Notes: generated by a model from the sequence alone, not told the origin. Positions 8,699 to 17,937 are shown, counted from the first letter of the stretch. The stretch is DNA of 64,000 bases from Oligoflexales bacterium (GCA_947479535.1 CANJZQ010000006.1:1-64000); one strand, 5' to 3'. Numbers and translations: made by a program.

Positions 8699-9391
8699 TC
8701 ACTCCGCGCCGAAAATTTGCGTTGCATACCAGCCACGACCACCGTGGAACACACCCACACCCAAAGATTCATAATCGCCGAGCATGTTCCGGCGGTGGCC
8801 AGAACTGCCCCACCACATTTCTGCAAAATCACTGGCGACGGATTCGACCGTGCCGGAGCTGTAGCCAGTCCAGGCGACATTTTCGCCGGAGACATCAACT
8901 GGAACATTTGGACCAAATTCGGCGAACAAAAAACGATTTCGGGCGGATGGAAAACCCGAGTGACTTATGCCCCCGCGATTGGCCTGCTGGATGCTCCAGT
9001 CACGGGCGGCGTAGCCCAATCGGTATCCAAACTTGAGGGGCTGAAGGCCACGCGAAAAGCGGTATGCGTTGGTCTTGTCAAAAATCAGATGTTCAATGGC
9101 ACAAGTTTCAGTGTTTGCTTTGTAGCAGTTGGCTTGTCCGGAATTGCCAATGCTGCCACTTCCCGAACCGGCATCCGGAATGTTGATGGCTGGATTATTG
9201 ATAGCGGGATCAGTGTTGACCGGCACATCAGTATTGTATGGATCTTGATAGGGATAAGTGTTGCCGGAATTGCTCCACGGAGACACCGGTGCAGGAGCAC
9301 CTGGCATACGCTGTGATTGAACCCCGCCCCCTGCACAAGCGTGCAGTAACGGACCACCAAGCAACAACAATGTCATCACAACAAAGCGCAT
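8699..9391 (-). CDS. CAP/SCP-domain lipoprotein
   Basis: A 230-residue exported protein. The signal MRFVVMTLLLLGGPLLHAC gives a lipidated Cys19, followed by a Pro/Ser/Asn-rich linker. The C-terminal half is a CAP (SCP/PR-1) domain: LIFDKTNAYRFSRGL, HSGFPSARN, FGPNVPVDVSGENVAWTG and FAEMWWGSSGHRRNML. Bacterial CAP proteins are envelope proteins of mostly unknown biochemical function. ATG 9391 has GGAG 7 bases upstream; the frame further upstream is only the GTTGCT repeat. It leads the minus-strand run towards the NERD helicase, the metalloprotease and the oxygenase. Confidence 0.88.
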   Translation of the reverse strand: MRFVVMTLLLLGGPLLHACAGGGVQSQRMPGAPAPVSPWSNSGNTYPYQDPYNTDVPVNTDPAINNPAINIPDAGSGSGSIGNSGQANCYKANTETCAIEHLIFDKTNAYRFSRGLQPLKFGYRLGYAARDWSIQQANRGGISHSGFPSARNRFLFAEFGPNVPVDVSGENVAWTGYSSGTVESVASDFAEMWWGSSGHRRNMLGDYESLGVGVFHGGRGWYATQIFGAE

Positions 9392-9402
9392 GAGCCAACT
9401 CC

Positions 9403-9425
9403 ACAGCAACAGCAACAGCAACAGC
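9403..9425 (-). repeat. ACAGCA hexamer repeat upstream of the CAP lipoprotein gene
   Basis: Nearly four copies of ACAGCA (plus-strand reading), immediately upstream of the GGAG ribosome-binding site at 9399-9402. In the mRNA this is a GUUGCU repeat. The unit is 6 bases, and the tract lies outside the likely coding region. It parallels the tract at 6611-6630. Confidence 0.8.
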
Positions 9426-9488
9426 TTCGTTGTGCAAGAATTGGTTCAGGCTGCCAAAACGGAAAAGAGTAGTAGAATCGGTCATTTA

Positions 9489-9531
9489 CAAAAAAGCGTT
9501 GAAGCAAAAAGGTCAATTGCTTCAACGCTTT
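9489..9531 (-). terminator. intrinsic terminator of the aldolase gene
   Basis: A perfect 15-bp stem (9493-9507 pairing with 9517-9531, core GCGTTGAAGCAA) surrounds a 9-base loop. Read on the minus strand it ends in TTTTTT and begins about 32 bases after the aldolase stop. On the plus strand no T-run follows, so it serves the minus-strand gene. Confidence 0.85.
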
Positions 9532-9563
9532 GTGGCTAGATTGTCAAACGATTGGTCATCTGG

Positions 9564-10604
9564 TTACGTGAAGTATTTCTTCGCCATATCTTCAAGGGTG
9601 ACCTGCCGAATCTTGCGTGCGTTGCCCGCCTGACCAAAGGCAATCATCCGGTCCTCACAGACCTTTTGCATCGCCGTACGGGCTGGCTTCATGTAGGCGC
9701 GCGGGTCGAATTCATGGGGTGACTCGCTCAAGACCTTGCGGATCGCCGCCGTGATGGCGAGGCGGTTGTCGGTATCAACATTGATCTTACGGACACCGTG
9801 CCGGATGCCTTCTTGAATTTCAGCAACGGGAACGCCCCAGGTTTGTTTGATCTGGCCACCGTACTTGTTCACCGCGTCCTGCAGTTCTTGAGGCACAGAT
9901 GAAGACCCGTGCATGACCAAGTGGGTGTTGGGCAGGCGTTTATGAATCTCGGCAACGCGGTTCATGGCCAGGATTTTTCCATCCGGTTTGCGCGTAAATT
10001 TATAGGCACCGTGGCTGGTCCCAATCGCAATCGCGAGGGCATCCACATTGGTCCGGCCGACGAAATCTTCCGCCTGCGCAGGATCCGTCAGCAGCATTTC
10101 CTTGGACAGTGTCCCTTCAAAGCCGTGGCCATCCTCTTTGTCCCCCTGGCCCGTCTCCAGCGACCCAAGGCAGCCAAGCTCGCCTTCCACAGAAACACCA
10201 AAGGCATGGGCCACGTCACAGACTTTTTTAGTCACGGCGACATTGTAATCATAATCGGCGGGAGTTTTTGCATCTTCTTTGAGCGAACCATCCATCATCA
10301 CGGACGTAAAGCCCTGCTTGATTGCCGAATAGCAGGTCATCGGGCTGTTGCCGTGATCTTGATGCATAACCATCGGGATTTCAGGATACAGTTCCGCAGC
10401 AGCCAAAATCAGGTGCCGCAAATAAGCATCCTGGGAATAGGACCTGGCCCCCCGGGAGGCCTGGATGATCACGGGACTGTCGGTGGCTTTCGCCGCCTCC
10501 ATGATCGACTGGATCTGTTCCATGTTGTTGACGTTGAAGGCCGCGACACCGTAGTTGTGCTCGGCAGCATGATCAAGAAGGGCACGAAGGGGAATCATCG
10601 CCAT
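9564..10604 (-). CDS. fba: class II fructose-bisphosphate aldolase
   Basis: A 346-residue cytoplasmic enzyme that reversibly cleaves fructose-1,6-bisphosphate into dihydroxyacetone phosphate and glyceraldehyde-3-phosphate. Class II, CbbA-like signatures are present: [15 protein letters not shown] near the N-terminus, the zinc site [35 protein letters not shown] and the C-terminal [13 protein letters not shown]. The start has GGAG 8 bases upstream. It lies 56 bases downstream of the pilin pair with no clear terminator between, so some read-through from the pilin promoter is possible. It ends in the strong terminator at 9489-9531. Confidence 0.96.
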   Translation of the reverse strand: MAMIPLRALLDHAAEHNYGVAAFNVNNMEQIQSIMEAAKATDSPVIIQASRGARSYSQDAYLRHLILAAAELYPEIPMVMHQDHGNSPMTCYSAIKQGFTSVMMDGSLKEDAKTPADYDYNVAVTKKVCDVAHAFGVSVEGELGCLGSLETGQGDKEDGHGFEGTLSKEMLLTDPAQAEDFVGRTNVDALAIAIGTSHGAYKFTRKPDGKILAMNRVAEIHKRLPNTHLVMHGSSSVPQELQDAVNKYGGQIKQTWGVPVAEIQEGIRHGVRKINVDTDNRLAITAAIRKVLSESPHEFDPRAYMKPARTAMQKVCEDRMIAFGQAGNARKIRQVTLEDMAKKYFT

Positions 10605-10660
10605 GATTTTTAACTCCAGAGGTTGGTCAAAAACGACCCGTTCACCCTGAAGTTATAAGG

Positions 10661-11260
10661 TTAGTCCTTGCAGCTCTGCAAGGCCGTTTGACCGCCGCGC
10701 TGGTAATTGTAGAGGGCTTTGTTCTCGTTGATTTGCCATTCGTCGTTCGATCCGCTGCTGCAGCCGGGAAATACCCGCCGGGAGTTGGCACCGCCAGCAT
10801 CAATTTCCGAAGCCGTTGCGGTAAATTGATTCTGAGAACCCATAATGGTGTACAGGTACCTAACCTTCTGGCAGTCCGTGATGCGGAAACCAATCTCGTT
10901 GGTCGTGTTGCATGCGTTCACATCCGCCCAGGCACCCTGTTTAATGTTCCCGCAGGCCGTTTTTTCAGAACCGGACGCTTGAGGCGTCACCGTACCGCGA
11001 GTCAGACAGTCCATGTTGGAAAACGTATCGTTGTCGCCGTTGTAAGAGATCTGCAGGGTGTAAATGTGAACCAGATTCGATCGCGCTTCGGCCTGCCTGG
11101 CCTTTGCTTGAAACTGCTGGAACCGGGGGATCGCAAGGGCCGCGAGGATACCGATGATTGCAACCACAATCATCAGCTCCACGAGGCTAAACGCTTGCTT
11201 CTGCCATTGCCAAATCCCTTTTTCGTTCTCTTGCGAGAGATCGCCAGTCCACCGTTTCAT
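10661..11260 (-). CDS. type IV pilin-like protein with Ala at cleavage position -1
   Basis: A 199-residue prepilin. A 23-residue leader ends KQA before the conserved FSLVELMIVVAIIGILAALA helix, so residue -1 is Ala instead of the usual Gly; Phe is +1 and Glu5 is kept. The globular part has Cys residues likely to form disulfides (NMDCL, KTACG, TDCQK, FPGC, LQSC). It closely resembles the neighbouring pilin through the first 60 mature residues and in the YNGDNDTFSN and CNTTNEIGFRITDCQKVRY regions. GGAGGG lies 8 bases upstream. It may be a minor or alternative pilin, or be less efficiently processed; that is inference. Confidence 0.9.
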   Translation of the reverse strand: MKRWTGDLSQENEKGIWQWQKQAFSLVELMIVVAIIGILAALAIPRFQQFQAKARQAEARSNLVHIYTLQISYNGDNDTFSNMDCLTRGTVTPQASGSEKTACGNIKQGAWADVNACNTTNEIGFRITDCQKVRYLYTIMGSQNQFTATASEIDAGGANSRRVFPGCSSGSNDEWQINENKALYNYQRGGQTALQSCKD

Positions 11261-11300
11261 TCCGCGACCCTCCTTATCGGAACATCGTTGCGGAACTTCG

Positions 11301-11324
11301 TAGCTGTGACCGTTGCCACAGCCA
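11301..11324 (-). terminator. hairpin between the two pilin genes
   Basis: TGGCTGTG and CACAGCTA (minus-strand reading; 11317-11324 with 11301-11308) can form an 8-bp stem with one G-U pair, starting 2 bases after the stop of the upstream pilin. No T-run follows, so it more likely stabilises or partially attenuates the message than fully terminates it. This would favour expression of the first pilin over the second. Confidence 0.4.
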
Positions 11325-11326
11325 GA

Positions 11327-11905
11327 TCAGTTGTTACAGCCTTGCAATGCGTTCTGAGAGCTTGCAGACACTAGGTTGTACATCTGCTTGTTCTCGTCGA
11401 TCTGCCAGGTGTCGTTCATGCCCGTCGAGCATCCTGGGAATACACGGCGTGTCGTCGAACCACCGGCATCTAATTCACCAGCGGTAGCTGTAAACTGGTT
11501 CTGATTGCCGACGTTGTCGTAAGCGTAGCGAACCTTTTTACAATCAGTCACCCGGAAACCGATGTCGTTGGTGGTGTTACAGGTGTTCACATCGGCCCAG
11601 ACTCCAGCGTCAGGACTGGGACCAATCGCGTAACCACCAGTGCCGCCAGCCGTACCACCGAGGGTTAGATGAGTAAAATTCGAGAAGGTGTCGTTGTCAC
11701 CGTTATAGGACAACTGCAGGGTATAGATGTGAGCCAGGTTTGAGCGGGCCTCTGCCTGCTTGGACTTCGCTTGGAACTGCTGGAACCTGGGGATCGCGAG
11801 AGCCGCCAGGATACCAATGATCGCCACGACGATCATCAGCTCCACCAAGCTAAAACCTTGCTTACGGTTAAGTCGAGTCACGATGTTGTTAAAATTAGTC
11901 TTCAT
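11327..11905 (-). CDS. pilA: type IV major pilin-like protein
   Basis: A 192-residue prepilin with a 17-residue basic leader ending RKQG before FSLVELMIVVAIIGILAALA, the standard prepilin peptidase site (Gly -1, Phe +1, Glu5). The C-terminal head holds four or more Cys residues, including FPGC and LQGC, likely disulfide-bonded. The ribosome-binding site AAGGAGGAG lies 7 bases before ATG, one of the strongest in the window, and a TTGACA promoter lies upstream, fitting an abundant structural pilin. The first of two tandem pilin genes; no assembly genes (pilB, pilC, pilQ) are in the window. Confidence 0.92.
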   Translation of the reverse strand: MKTNFNNIVTRLNRKQGFSLVELMIVVAIIGILAALAIPRFQQFQAKSKQAEARSNLAHIYTLQLSYNGDNDTFSNFTHLTLGGTAGGTGGYAIGPSPDAGVWADVNTCNTTNDIGFRVTDCKKVRYAYDNVGNQNQFTATAGELDAGGSTTRRVFPGCSTGMNDTWQIDENKQMYNLVSASSQNALQGCNN

Positions 11906-12033
11906 TGCAATTCTCCTCCTTATTTAATCAGTAACGGGATGCCCGGGAAGAACTTTAGCGTTCATGTAAAAATACTTATAACAACCAAATATCTTTATGA
12001 AAAAAACACAAAAAAACAGCATTAAATCATAAA

Positions 12034-12062
12034 ATCAGAACGTTTCAGGCATTAATTGTCAA
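12034..12062 (-). promoter_or_regulatory. predicted sigma70 promoter for the pilin genes
   Basis: On the minus strand a perfect TTGACA (12057-12062) is followed after 17 bases by TCTGAT (12034-12039, 4 of 6 matches). The pilin start codon is about 120 bases further on, leaving a long AT-rich leader with poly-T stretches. No sigma54 -24/-12 pair, often used for pilA, was seen in this gap. Confidence 0.45.
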
Positions 12063-12171
12063 GATGCTAAACCATTGAAAACATGTCGACGGAGATACCA
12101 ATAAACCAATAACAAGAGTGTATCATAGACTTTCATGGAGACGGATAGCCCCCATACCCGCTGACTGCCGC

Positions 12172-14124
12172 TTACCCCTCGCCAGAAAAGATGGGAAAAC
12201 GACAAAAGGACTTTGGATCGACACTGAAATCATCAAGATGAAACGATGGCGCGAAGCGCTCCCGCTTCCATTGCGATGCCCGCCACATCAGGTCAAACTT
12301 CGCAACCCAAGCCTCGATCTCGCTTTTGCTGTGGTCGCCAAACGCCCTCAAAACCGTCGTCACTGTCTCCGGAACGCCTAATTTGTCCCGTACCCGGCAG
12401 GCTTCAATCAATGCCAAAACAGCGTACGGCATTAAATCACCTTCGTCGGTTTGATGCGCCTCTATTGGGCGCAACTCTGCGCTCGGTGGCTGATTTAAAA
12501 CCACCTCCAAGGCCGGAATTGGTCCCATTCCGATCGTGCAACTTTTGGCCGCCCAACTGGCCCACTTGAGTAAAAAAGCCTTGTCGATACCGGCAAGCGG
12601 CGCCAATCCACCAGCCGCATCGCCGTCCATCGTCGTGTAACCAACGGCTGCCTCAGAGCGGTTTGCGGTGGTCAGGAGCAAGCGCGCCTCCATGTTTGCC
12701 AACAACCAGATCATCGGCGCCCGGGCCCGGGCCTGGATATTTTGCAGGGCAAGGTCGTCATGCTGCCAGTCCAGATTTCGCCCCGACGCACGGGCGGCTT
12801 CATCCAAATAAAAATCAACCGCAGGCTGAACATTCAATTCAACGAATCGTCCCCCGGTTGCAGCTGCAATCTGGCGGGCCGCCTCGTGGGTTTTTGTTCC
12901 AGATTGATTCGTCCCCTGCCAGGCGCAGAGCAAAAGCGCGGTCATGGAATCATCCGCAAGGCCGCTGCGGCGCAGGAATTCTTTCTTGCCAAGTTCAGCG
13001 ATCGCCAAATGGCGCATCTGCGCCACAAGGACCGCACAGACCGACGAATCACATCCGCCGGACAAAGACAGCGCGTAGCCTTTCGATTTTGATTTCCGCA
13101 AATAATCAAAAAGTCCAAGGGCGCTGGCCCGCAGAAACTCTTCTTCTGGACTCATTTCGAGGGGAGCGACCTTGTGCGGAGCAGCAACTGGCGCATCAGC
13201 AGGCGTTTGCGGGGTCAGATCGATATTTGCCTTGATGATCCGCAAGGATCCTGGGCCGTCATTGCTGTCTGAAAACGATTTCTTGCGCATTTTACTGCTG
13301 CGAACCGCATCCAGATTTGCGTCGCTCGTGACGAGGTCTCCGTCGGCAAAGGAAAATCTTTGCCCGCGCCCTGTTACTTTGCCATCACAGGCAATTAAGG
13401 CACCACCGTCATAGATGATCCTGCCGGCTTCAAGTCCGACCAGATTGCTGTACGCATAATACACCCCAAAAGAACGGCTGCTGTTCGCAACCAGATGCTC
13501 CCGCGTCTCGTATTTGGCCAAGGCAAAATGGGAAGCGCTCGGATTGAGGACGATATCAGCAAAGCCCGCAGCGGCGGCCGCGGCCGGAACGGCACCCCAC
13601 GCCTCTTCACAAATCTCCAGGGCAATCCGTGCGCCGTTGATGTCGTAGACAAGATCTCCAAACGGAATTTTCAATAAACCAAGCTCAAGTTCAATATTGC
13701 GGCCGTCCGCCCATGGCCGGAACCACCTCGGCTCATAGTGGACCCCGTCGCGAGGCAGGCGTCGTTTTGCGTTGATCCCGAGGATGCGACCGTCTCCAAG
13801 AACCGCCACCGCATTGTACAAACCACCCTCGATCACCACGGGCAAACCCACCGTGCAGATCATGTTTTTGCTGGCTGGTGCGATTTCCTTGATGAGAATG
13901 TCCATCGCGTGGGCGGAAAGATCGGGGCGAAAAAAAGCATCCTCGCAGCCATATCCCGTCAGGCAAAGCTCGGGCAAAACCAAAACCTGAACACCGGCTC
14001 CACGTGCATCCGCCATGGCCTTTAAAATACGCCGTGTGTTTCCCGCGAGATCCAGTGGAGTCTGATTCAATGTCGCAGAACCAATCCGGATGGACTTCAA
14101 GTTTTGCGCAGCTTTGCCAATCAT
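12172..14124 (-). CDS. nadE: glutamine-dependent NAD+ synthetase
   Basis: A 650-residue two-domain enzyme that amidates nicotinic acid adenine dinucleotide to NAD+. The N-terminal nitrilase-like glutaminase domain shows the Glu-Lys-Cys set (LPELCLTGYG, NAKRRLP, LEICEEAWG). The C-terminal ATP-pyrophosphatase domain shows SLSGGCDSSVCAVL and ANRSEAAVGYTTMDGD. ATG 14124 makes an ATGA overlap with the comM stop and is preferred to the TTG at 14133. The length matches the long, glutamine-using form. It is the last gene of this minus-strand pair. Confidence 0.95.
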   Translation of the reverse strand: MIGKAAQNLKSIRIGSATLNQTPLDLAGNTRRILKAMADARGAGVQVLVLPELCLTGYGCEDAFFRPDLSAHAMDILIKEIAPASKNMICTVGLPVVIEGGLYNAVAVLGDGRILGINAKRRLPRDGVHYEPRWFRPWADGRNIELELGLLKIPFGDLVYDINGARIALEICEEAWGAVPAAAAAAGFADIVLNPSASHFALAKYETREHLVANSSRSFGVYYAYSNLVGLEAGRIIYDGGALIACDGKVTGRGQRFSFADGDLVTSDANLDAVRSSKMRKKSFSDSNDGPGSLRIIKANIDLTPQTPADAPVAAPHKVAPLEMSPEEEFLRASALGLFDYLRKSKSKGYALSLSGGCDSSVCAVLVAQMRHLAIAELGKKEFLRRSGLADDSMTALLLCAWQGTNQSGTKTHEAARQIAAATGGRFVELNVQPAVDFYLDEAARASGRNLDWQHDDLALQNIQARARAPMIWLLANMEARLLLTTANRSEAAVGYTTMDGDAAGGLAPLAGIDKAFLLKWASWAAKSCTIGMGPIPALEVVLNQPPSAELRPIEAHQTDEGDLMPYAVLALIEACRVRDKLGVPETVTTVLRAFGDHSKSEIEAWVAKFDLMWRASQWKRERFAPSFHLDDFSVDPKSFCRFPIFSGEG

Positions 14125-15893
14125 CGGTTCCAAGCGTTTCTCCGTTCTGCCGGCCTGGCAGAGTTTATGTCACCGCGTTCGCGGGCGGCGGCCTCGGCCT
14201 GCCATAACAGGGCCTGCCTGAAATGTTCGTACCCGACCACTTCGACAGTGTCCAGATCGGCAAGGGTTCTGGCAACCCTCAATGCCCGAACGAGGCCGCG
14301 CGAGCTGATGGATCGACAGACGTCTGCGAGAAACCCCCGCCCATCTTCCTTGGCGACTTGCTCCAGGCGAGCCGCAACGGAATCACCTGCCACGCCTGCC
14401 TGGCCACCAAAGGCCGCCCATCCTAAAGCAACCTTTAGCAAAGGATCTGGCAGCCGAGCATTGGGTGTCCCGGGCTCAATCCCGAGTTCCATGCAGCGCT
14501 CCCTCGCAAAGGCGGCTGCTTTTTGGACCTTATCTCTCAACGATGAAGTCGTCATGATTTTGGGGACTGAGTCTGATTCACCTGAGGCTGTCGCGGAATC
14601 GGAGCCAGCAGCAAGGCGACGGCGTTCGGGCATGTTCAGGTGAATGTCGATCCGGTCGAGAAGTGGCCCAGACATGCGCCCCTGGTAAGCCACCACTTGC
14701 CCGGTCGCGCACCGGCAACGACGGACGCGGCTGCCCGTCCAGCCGCAGGGACAATTGTTGCTTGCCGCGACGAGAACCGCACCGGCAGGCCAGACAACGT
14801 GACCTTTGACACGCGCCAAATTCACTTCGGCGCTCTCAAGAGGCTCTCGCAGGGATTCCAATAAATCTCGCCGGAACTCTGGCAATTCATCAAGAAAAAG
14901 GATCCCGCCGTGGGCCAGTGAGATTTCACCCGGAGACGAATGCCCCCCGAGCACAGCGGCCATGCTGGCTCCGTGATGGGGCGATCGGAACGGGACCAGA
15001 CCAGCACGAATCCCCACGAGGGAATTTCCAGCAAGATTATGAAGGTGCAGGCAGCGCAATTTTTCGCGGCCTTCGGGCGGAATCATGATGCCAGGCAGCC
15101 GTTGGGCAAACATGGTTTTCCCGGAGCCTGGCGTTCCGCGCATCAGCAAATTGTGTCGCCCTGCAGCGACCACCATCGCAACCTGCGCCTGTTCCCGAGT
15201 CAGGTCCATGTCGTCGAAAAGTGGAATCGCATTTGCCGCGGGGTCTAAAACTTCCACAGGTTCAGCAACAGGTCCGCAAACACTTGAATCGTCGCCCTCA
15301 AGCCAGGCCAGCACAGACTTCAGATCCGTGAACCCATGAACCTCCATGGGCGCCAAGTCGATGCCCCGCAAATCATCGAGGCTGTCTTTGGCCACGGCCA
15401 TGTGGCGGCACCCCTGCCGGGCTGCGCCAAGCGCAAGGGCAACCATCCCAGGGACGGCACGCAAGGCCCCCTGCAACCCAAGTTCCGCAGCAAACGCAAT
15501 GCCGGGAAACGCCCGGCCTTTAAATTTAAAACCATCATTGGCCTCTGCCAGCGCGATGGCCATGGGCAGGTCCATCTGGGCACCATCGATCCGAATGCCG
15601 GCAGGAGTAAACCCCAGAACGAGCCTTTGGGCGGCCAGATTGATGCTCAACAGTTCAAGGGCTGCCCGCGCCCGTTCCTTACCGCTGCGGCACACCTCCG
15701 TCAGATTGCCCAGGAGCTGCACACCGGCAAACCCCCGCGTGTAAGCGGCCTGAATTTCAACCAACTGAACGTCGGCCCCTTCCCTGACCAGACCCTGAAT
15801 GACGAGTTTCTCTACGACGGGCCTTTGCTTCATAGCAATTTGCTTCGCGCTTCTTTGTTTCGTCGTCTGATTCGTCGCTTCCTGCTGTTCCAT
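14121..15893 (-). CDS. comM: YifB/ComM-family Mg-chelatase-like AAA+ ATPase
   Basis: A 590-residue protein, somewhat longer than the usual ~510. The N-terminal ChlI-like domain has GFAGVQLLGN and FTPAGIRIDGAQMDLPMA. The AAA+ core has Walker A MRGTPGSGKTMFAQRLPGI, Walker B ILFLDELPEF and the zinc-finger-like NCPCGW...RCRC. The C-terminal Mg_chelatase_C part is SRGLVRALRVARTLADL. ComM is a helicase that promotes branch migration of heteroduplex DNA during natural transformation in other bacteria. ATG 15893 with GAGGGG upstream is preferred. The first ~40 residues are Gln/Lys-rich and unlike the family. Co-occurrence with pilins is suggestive of competence but not proof. Confidence 0.9.
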   Translation of the reverse strand: MEQQEATNQTTKQRSAKQIAMKQRPVVEKLVIQGLVREGADVQLVEIQAAYTRGFAGVQLLGNLTEVCRSGKERARAALELLSINLAAQRLVLGFTPAGIRIDGAQMDLPMAIALAEANDGFKFKGRAFPGIAFAAELGLQGALRAVPGMVALALGAARQGCRHMAVAKDSLDDLRGIDLAPMEVHGFTDLKSVLAWLEGDDSSVCGPVAEPVEVLDPAANAIPLFDDMDLTREQAQVAMVVAAGRHNLLMRGTPGSGKTMFAQRLPGIMIPPEGREKLRCLHLHNLAGNSLVGIRAGLVPFRSPHHGASMAAVLGGHSSPGEISLAHGGILFLDELPEFRRDLLESLREPLESAEVNLARVKGHVVWPAGAVLVAASNNCPCGWTGSRVRRCRCATGQVVAYQGRMSGPLLDRIDIHLNMPERRRLAAGSDSATASGESDSVPKIMTTSSLRDKVQKAAAFARERCMELGIEPGTPNARLPDPLLKVALGWAAFGGQAGVAGDSVAARLEQVAKEDGRGFLADVCRSISSRGLVRALRVARTLADLDTVEVVGYEHFRQALLWQAEAAARERGDINSARPAERRNAWNR

Positions 15894-15962
15894 GGCTTTA
15901 ATTCCCCTCGACTGTTTTTTTAGGCGTCCCGGCATCCAAGGCGGGGAACCATCTCAAAAAAC

Positions 15963-15986
15963 ACATGGAATCGGGCAGTTCCATGT
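15963..15986. promoter_or_regulatory. inverted repeat in the comM/argS divergent gap
   Basis: ACATGGAA (15963-15970) and TTCCATGT (15979-15986) are perfect 8-base arms around an 8-base spacer, centred between the divergent comM and argS starts. It could be an operator for a dimeric regulator or a leader hairpin of argS. No regulator was identified. Confidence 0.35.
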
Positions 15987-16045
15987 TGTGGGATTTCATG
16001 ACATCCTGCAAAAAGCACTATTGAGACCAGCGGAGCCTGTTGCTG

Positions 16046-17935
16046 ATGAAACCCGAAAAAACAACGCACTCTACGGGAAAAACTCATGATTCTGCGCCGG
16101 CTTTGAGCCATGAGCTGCTCCTGGATCGGGGCCGGCTCGGTGTTGCAGAAGGCATCGCGGCGGCACTTGCCAAATTGGCGGCAAATGCGGGCGCGGCCGA
16201 TGCTGGGGCTGACCCCCTACCCAGCGCCACCGAAATCGCCAAGTGGATGGAGCGTCCACCCGAATCCCAACTCGGTGATTATGCGCTGCCTTGCTTCCGG
16301 TTCGTGAAATCCCTTAAACGCAAGCCAGATGAAGTGGCGCGTGAACTCGGGAATTTAATTGAGACCAAATCAAGCTGGATTGCTGCAGCAACTCCGGCTG
16401 GTCCGTTTCTTAACATCTCTGTCAATCAATCGCGCCTGATGGCGTGGCTGCTGCCTTCCGCAGCCAGCGGAAAAATTTTCCAATCGATGTCTCAAAATCA
16501 AACCACGGCCAACACACGTGTGATGATTGAATACTCGCAACCAAACACGCACAAAGAGTTTCATGTCGGCCACGTCCGGAATATTTGTCTGGGCAGCGCG
16601 CTGGTCAACCTTTTCCGGCACTGTGGTTACCCGGTGATTGCCGCCAATTATATTGGCGACGAGGGGACCCACATTGCCAAGTGCCTGTGGCACATCAAAC
16701 GCACCGGAGCGAAGGCCCCGACCTTTAAGAAAGGCGAATGGCTGGGAGAAATGTACGTCGAAGCAACGCGGGCACTGGAAGCCGAATCGGCGGTTTCGCC
16801 AGAAGCGAAGTCCCGGATCGATGCAGAAATTTCGTCAATCCTGCGCGGCATCGAATCCAAACACGGCCCTGACCATGAACTGTGGCGCGAGACCCGCCAA
16901 TGGTCGCTGGATGATTTCAACGACGTCTACAACTGGTTTCATATCAAATTCGACCGGGTCTTTTTCGAGAGCGAAGTCTCGGAGGAAAGTCAGGAAATCG
17001 TCGAAGAATATTTGAAAACAGGTGCATTCGTTGAATCTGAAGGCGCGATCGGGGCTGATTTAAAAGAATTCAAACTCGGGTTCATGATTGTGCGCAAACG
17101 GGATGGAAACACCCTTTACGCAACCAAGGATTTGGCCCTTGCGCGCCGCAAGTTTGACGAATTTAAAATTGACCGTTCCGTCTACGTCGTTGCCAGCGAA
17201 CAGAACCACCACTTCAAACAAGTCTTCAAAACATTGGACCTCATGGGCTTTAAGCAGGCCAAGCAATGCTTTCATCTGAGCTACGGGATGGTGGTGCTGC
17301 CGGACGGAAAAATGTCGTCACGCGCCGGCAACACGGTCACTTTCAAAATGCTGCGCGAGGAAATGACTGCGGCCTTGAACGAAATTCTGGCGAAATATGC
17401 TGCCGAGTGGTCGGCCGCAGAAATCGCAACCACCGCGCAACGCCTGTGCGAAGGTGCAGTCAAGTACGGCATGCTCTGCTCAGATCCGGCGAAAGATGTC
17501 GTCTTCGATATGGAAAACTGGCTGAGTTTTGAAGGCAACACCGGCCCTTACCTCATGTACAGCTACACACGAACACAATCGATACTCCGCAAGGCCGCAG
17601 AGGCAGGTGTTACTTTGGATTGGGCCCAGGAAACAGTCCTTCAAGATGCCTATGCAAAGCATGGAGTTGCCGATTCAGAGCGTGAACTGGGCCGCTGGAT
17701 CCAGGATTTCAATCACGCCGTGGCGGCGTCGTGCGAAAACTATCGCCCAAGCACTTTGGCGAATCATTTGTTCTATCTGTGCAAGGCGTTCAATCGTTTT
17801 TATTCTGACGTTTCCGTCCTCAAAACCACGGATGAGCCTTTGCGGCAGGCACGCCTTGGAATGGTGGCAGCGTTTGGCGCAACACTCAAGGAAGGCCTGG
17901 CCCTCCTTGGAATCACCCCTCCGGATCGAATGTGA
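16046..17935 (+). CDS. argS: arginyl-tRNA synthetase
   Basis: A 629-residue class I aminoacyl-tRNA synthetase charging tRNA-Arg. Visible are the HIGH-type motif HKEFHVGHVRN near residue 170, FNDVYNWFHIKFDRVFFES, the KMSKS-type sequence LPDGKMSSRAGNTV near residue 422, and a C-terminal DALR anticodon-binding domain. The KMSS form is common in bacterial ArgS of this type. ATG 16046 with GGAG about 10 bases upstream was chosen over the TTG at 16040. The N-terminal 25 residues are poorly conserved. It is followed at once by a secreted-protein gene. Confidence 0.96.
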   Translation: MKPEKTTHSTGKTHDSAPALSHELLLDRGRLGVAEGIAAALAKLAANAGAADAGADPLPSATEIAKWMERPPESQLGDYALPCFRFVKSLKRKPDEVARELGNLIETKSSWIAAATPAGPFLNISVNQSRLMAWLLPSAASGKIFQSMSQNQTTANTRVMIEYSQPNTHKEFHVGHVRNICLGSALVNLFRHCGYPVIAANYIGDEGTHIAKCLWHIKRTGAKAPTFKKGEWLGEMYVEATRALEAESAVSPEAKSRIDAEISSILRGIESKHGPDHELWRETRQWSLDDFNDVYNWFHIKFDRVFFESEVSEESQEIVEEYLKTGAFVESEGAIGADLKEFKLGFMIVRKRDGNTLYATKDLALARRKFDEFKIDRSVYVVASEQNHHFKQVFKTLDLMGFKQAKQCFHLSYGMVVLPDGKMSSRAGNTVTFKMLREEMTAALNEILAKYAAEWSAAEIATTAQRLCEGAVKYGMLCSDPAKDVVFDMENWLSFEGNTGPYLMYSYTRTQSILRKAAEAGVTLDWAQETVLQDAYAKHGVADSERELGRWIQDFNHAVAASCENYRPSTLANHLFYLCKAFNRFYSDVSVLKTTDEPLRQARLGMVAAFGATLKEGLALLGITPPDRM

Positions 17936-17937
17936 CA

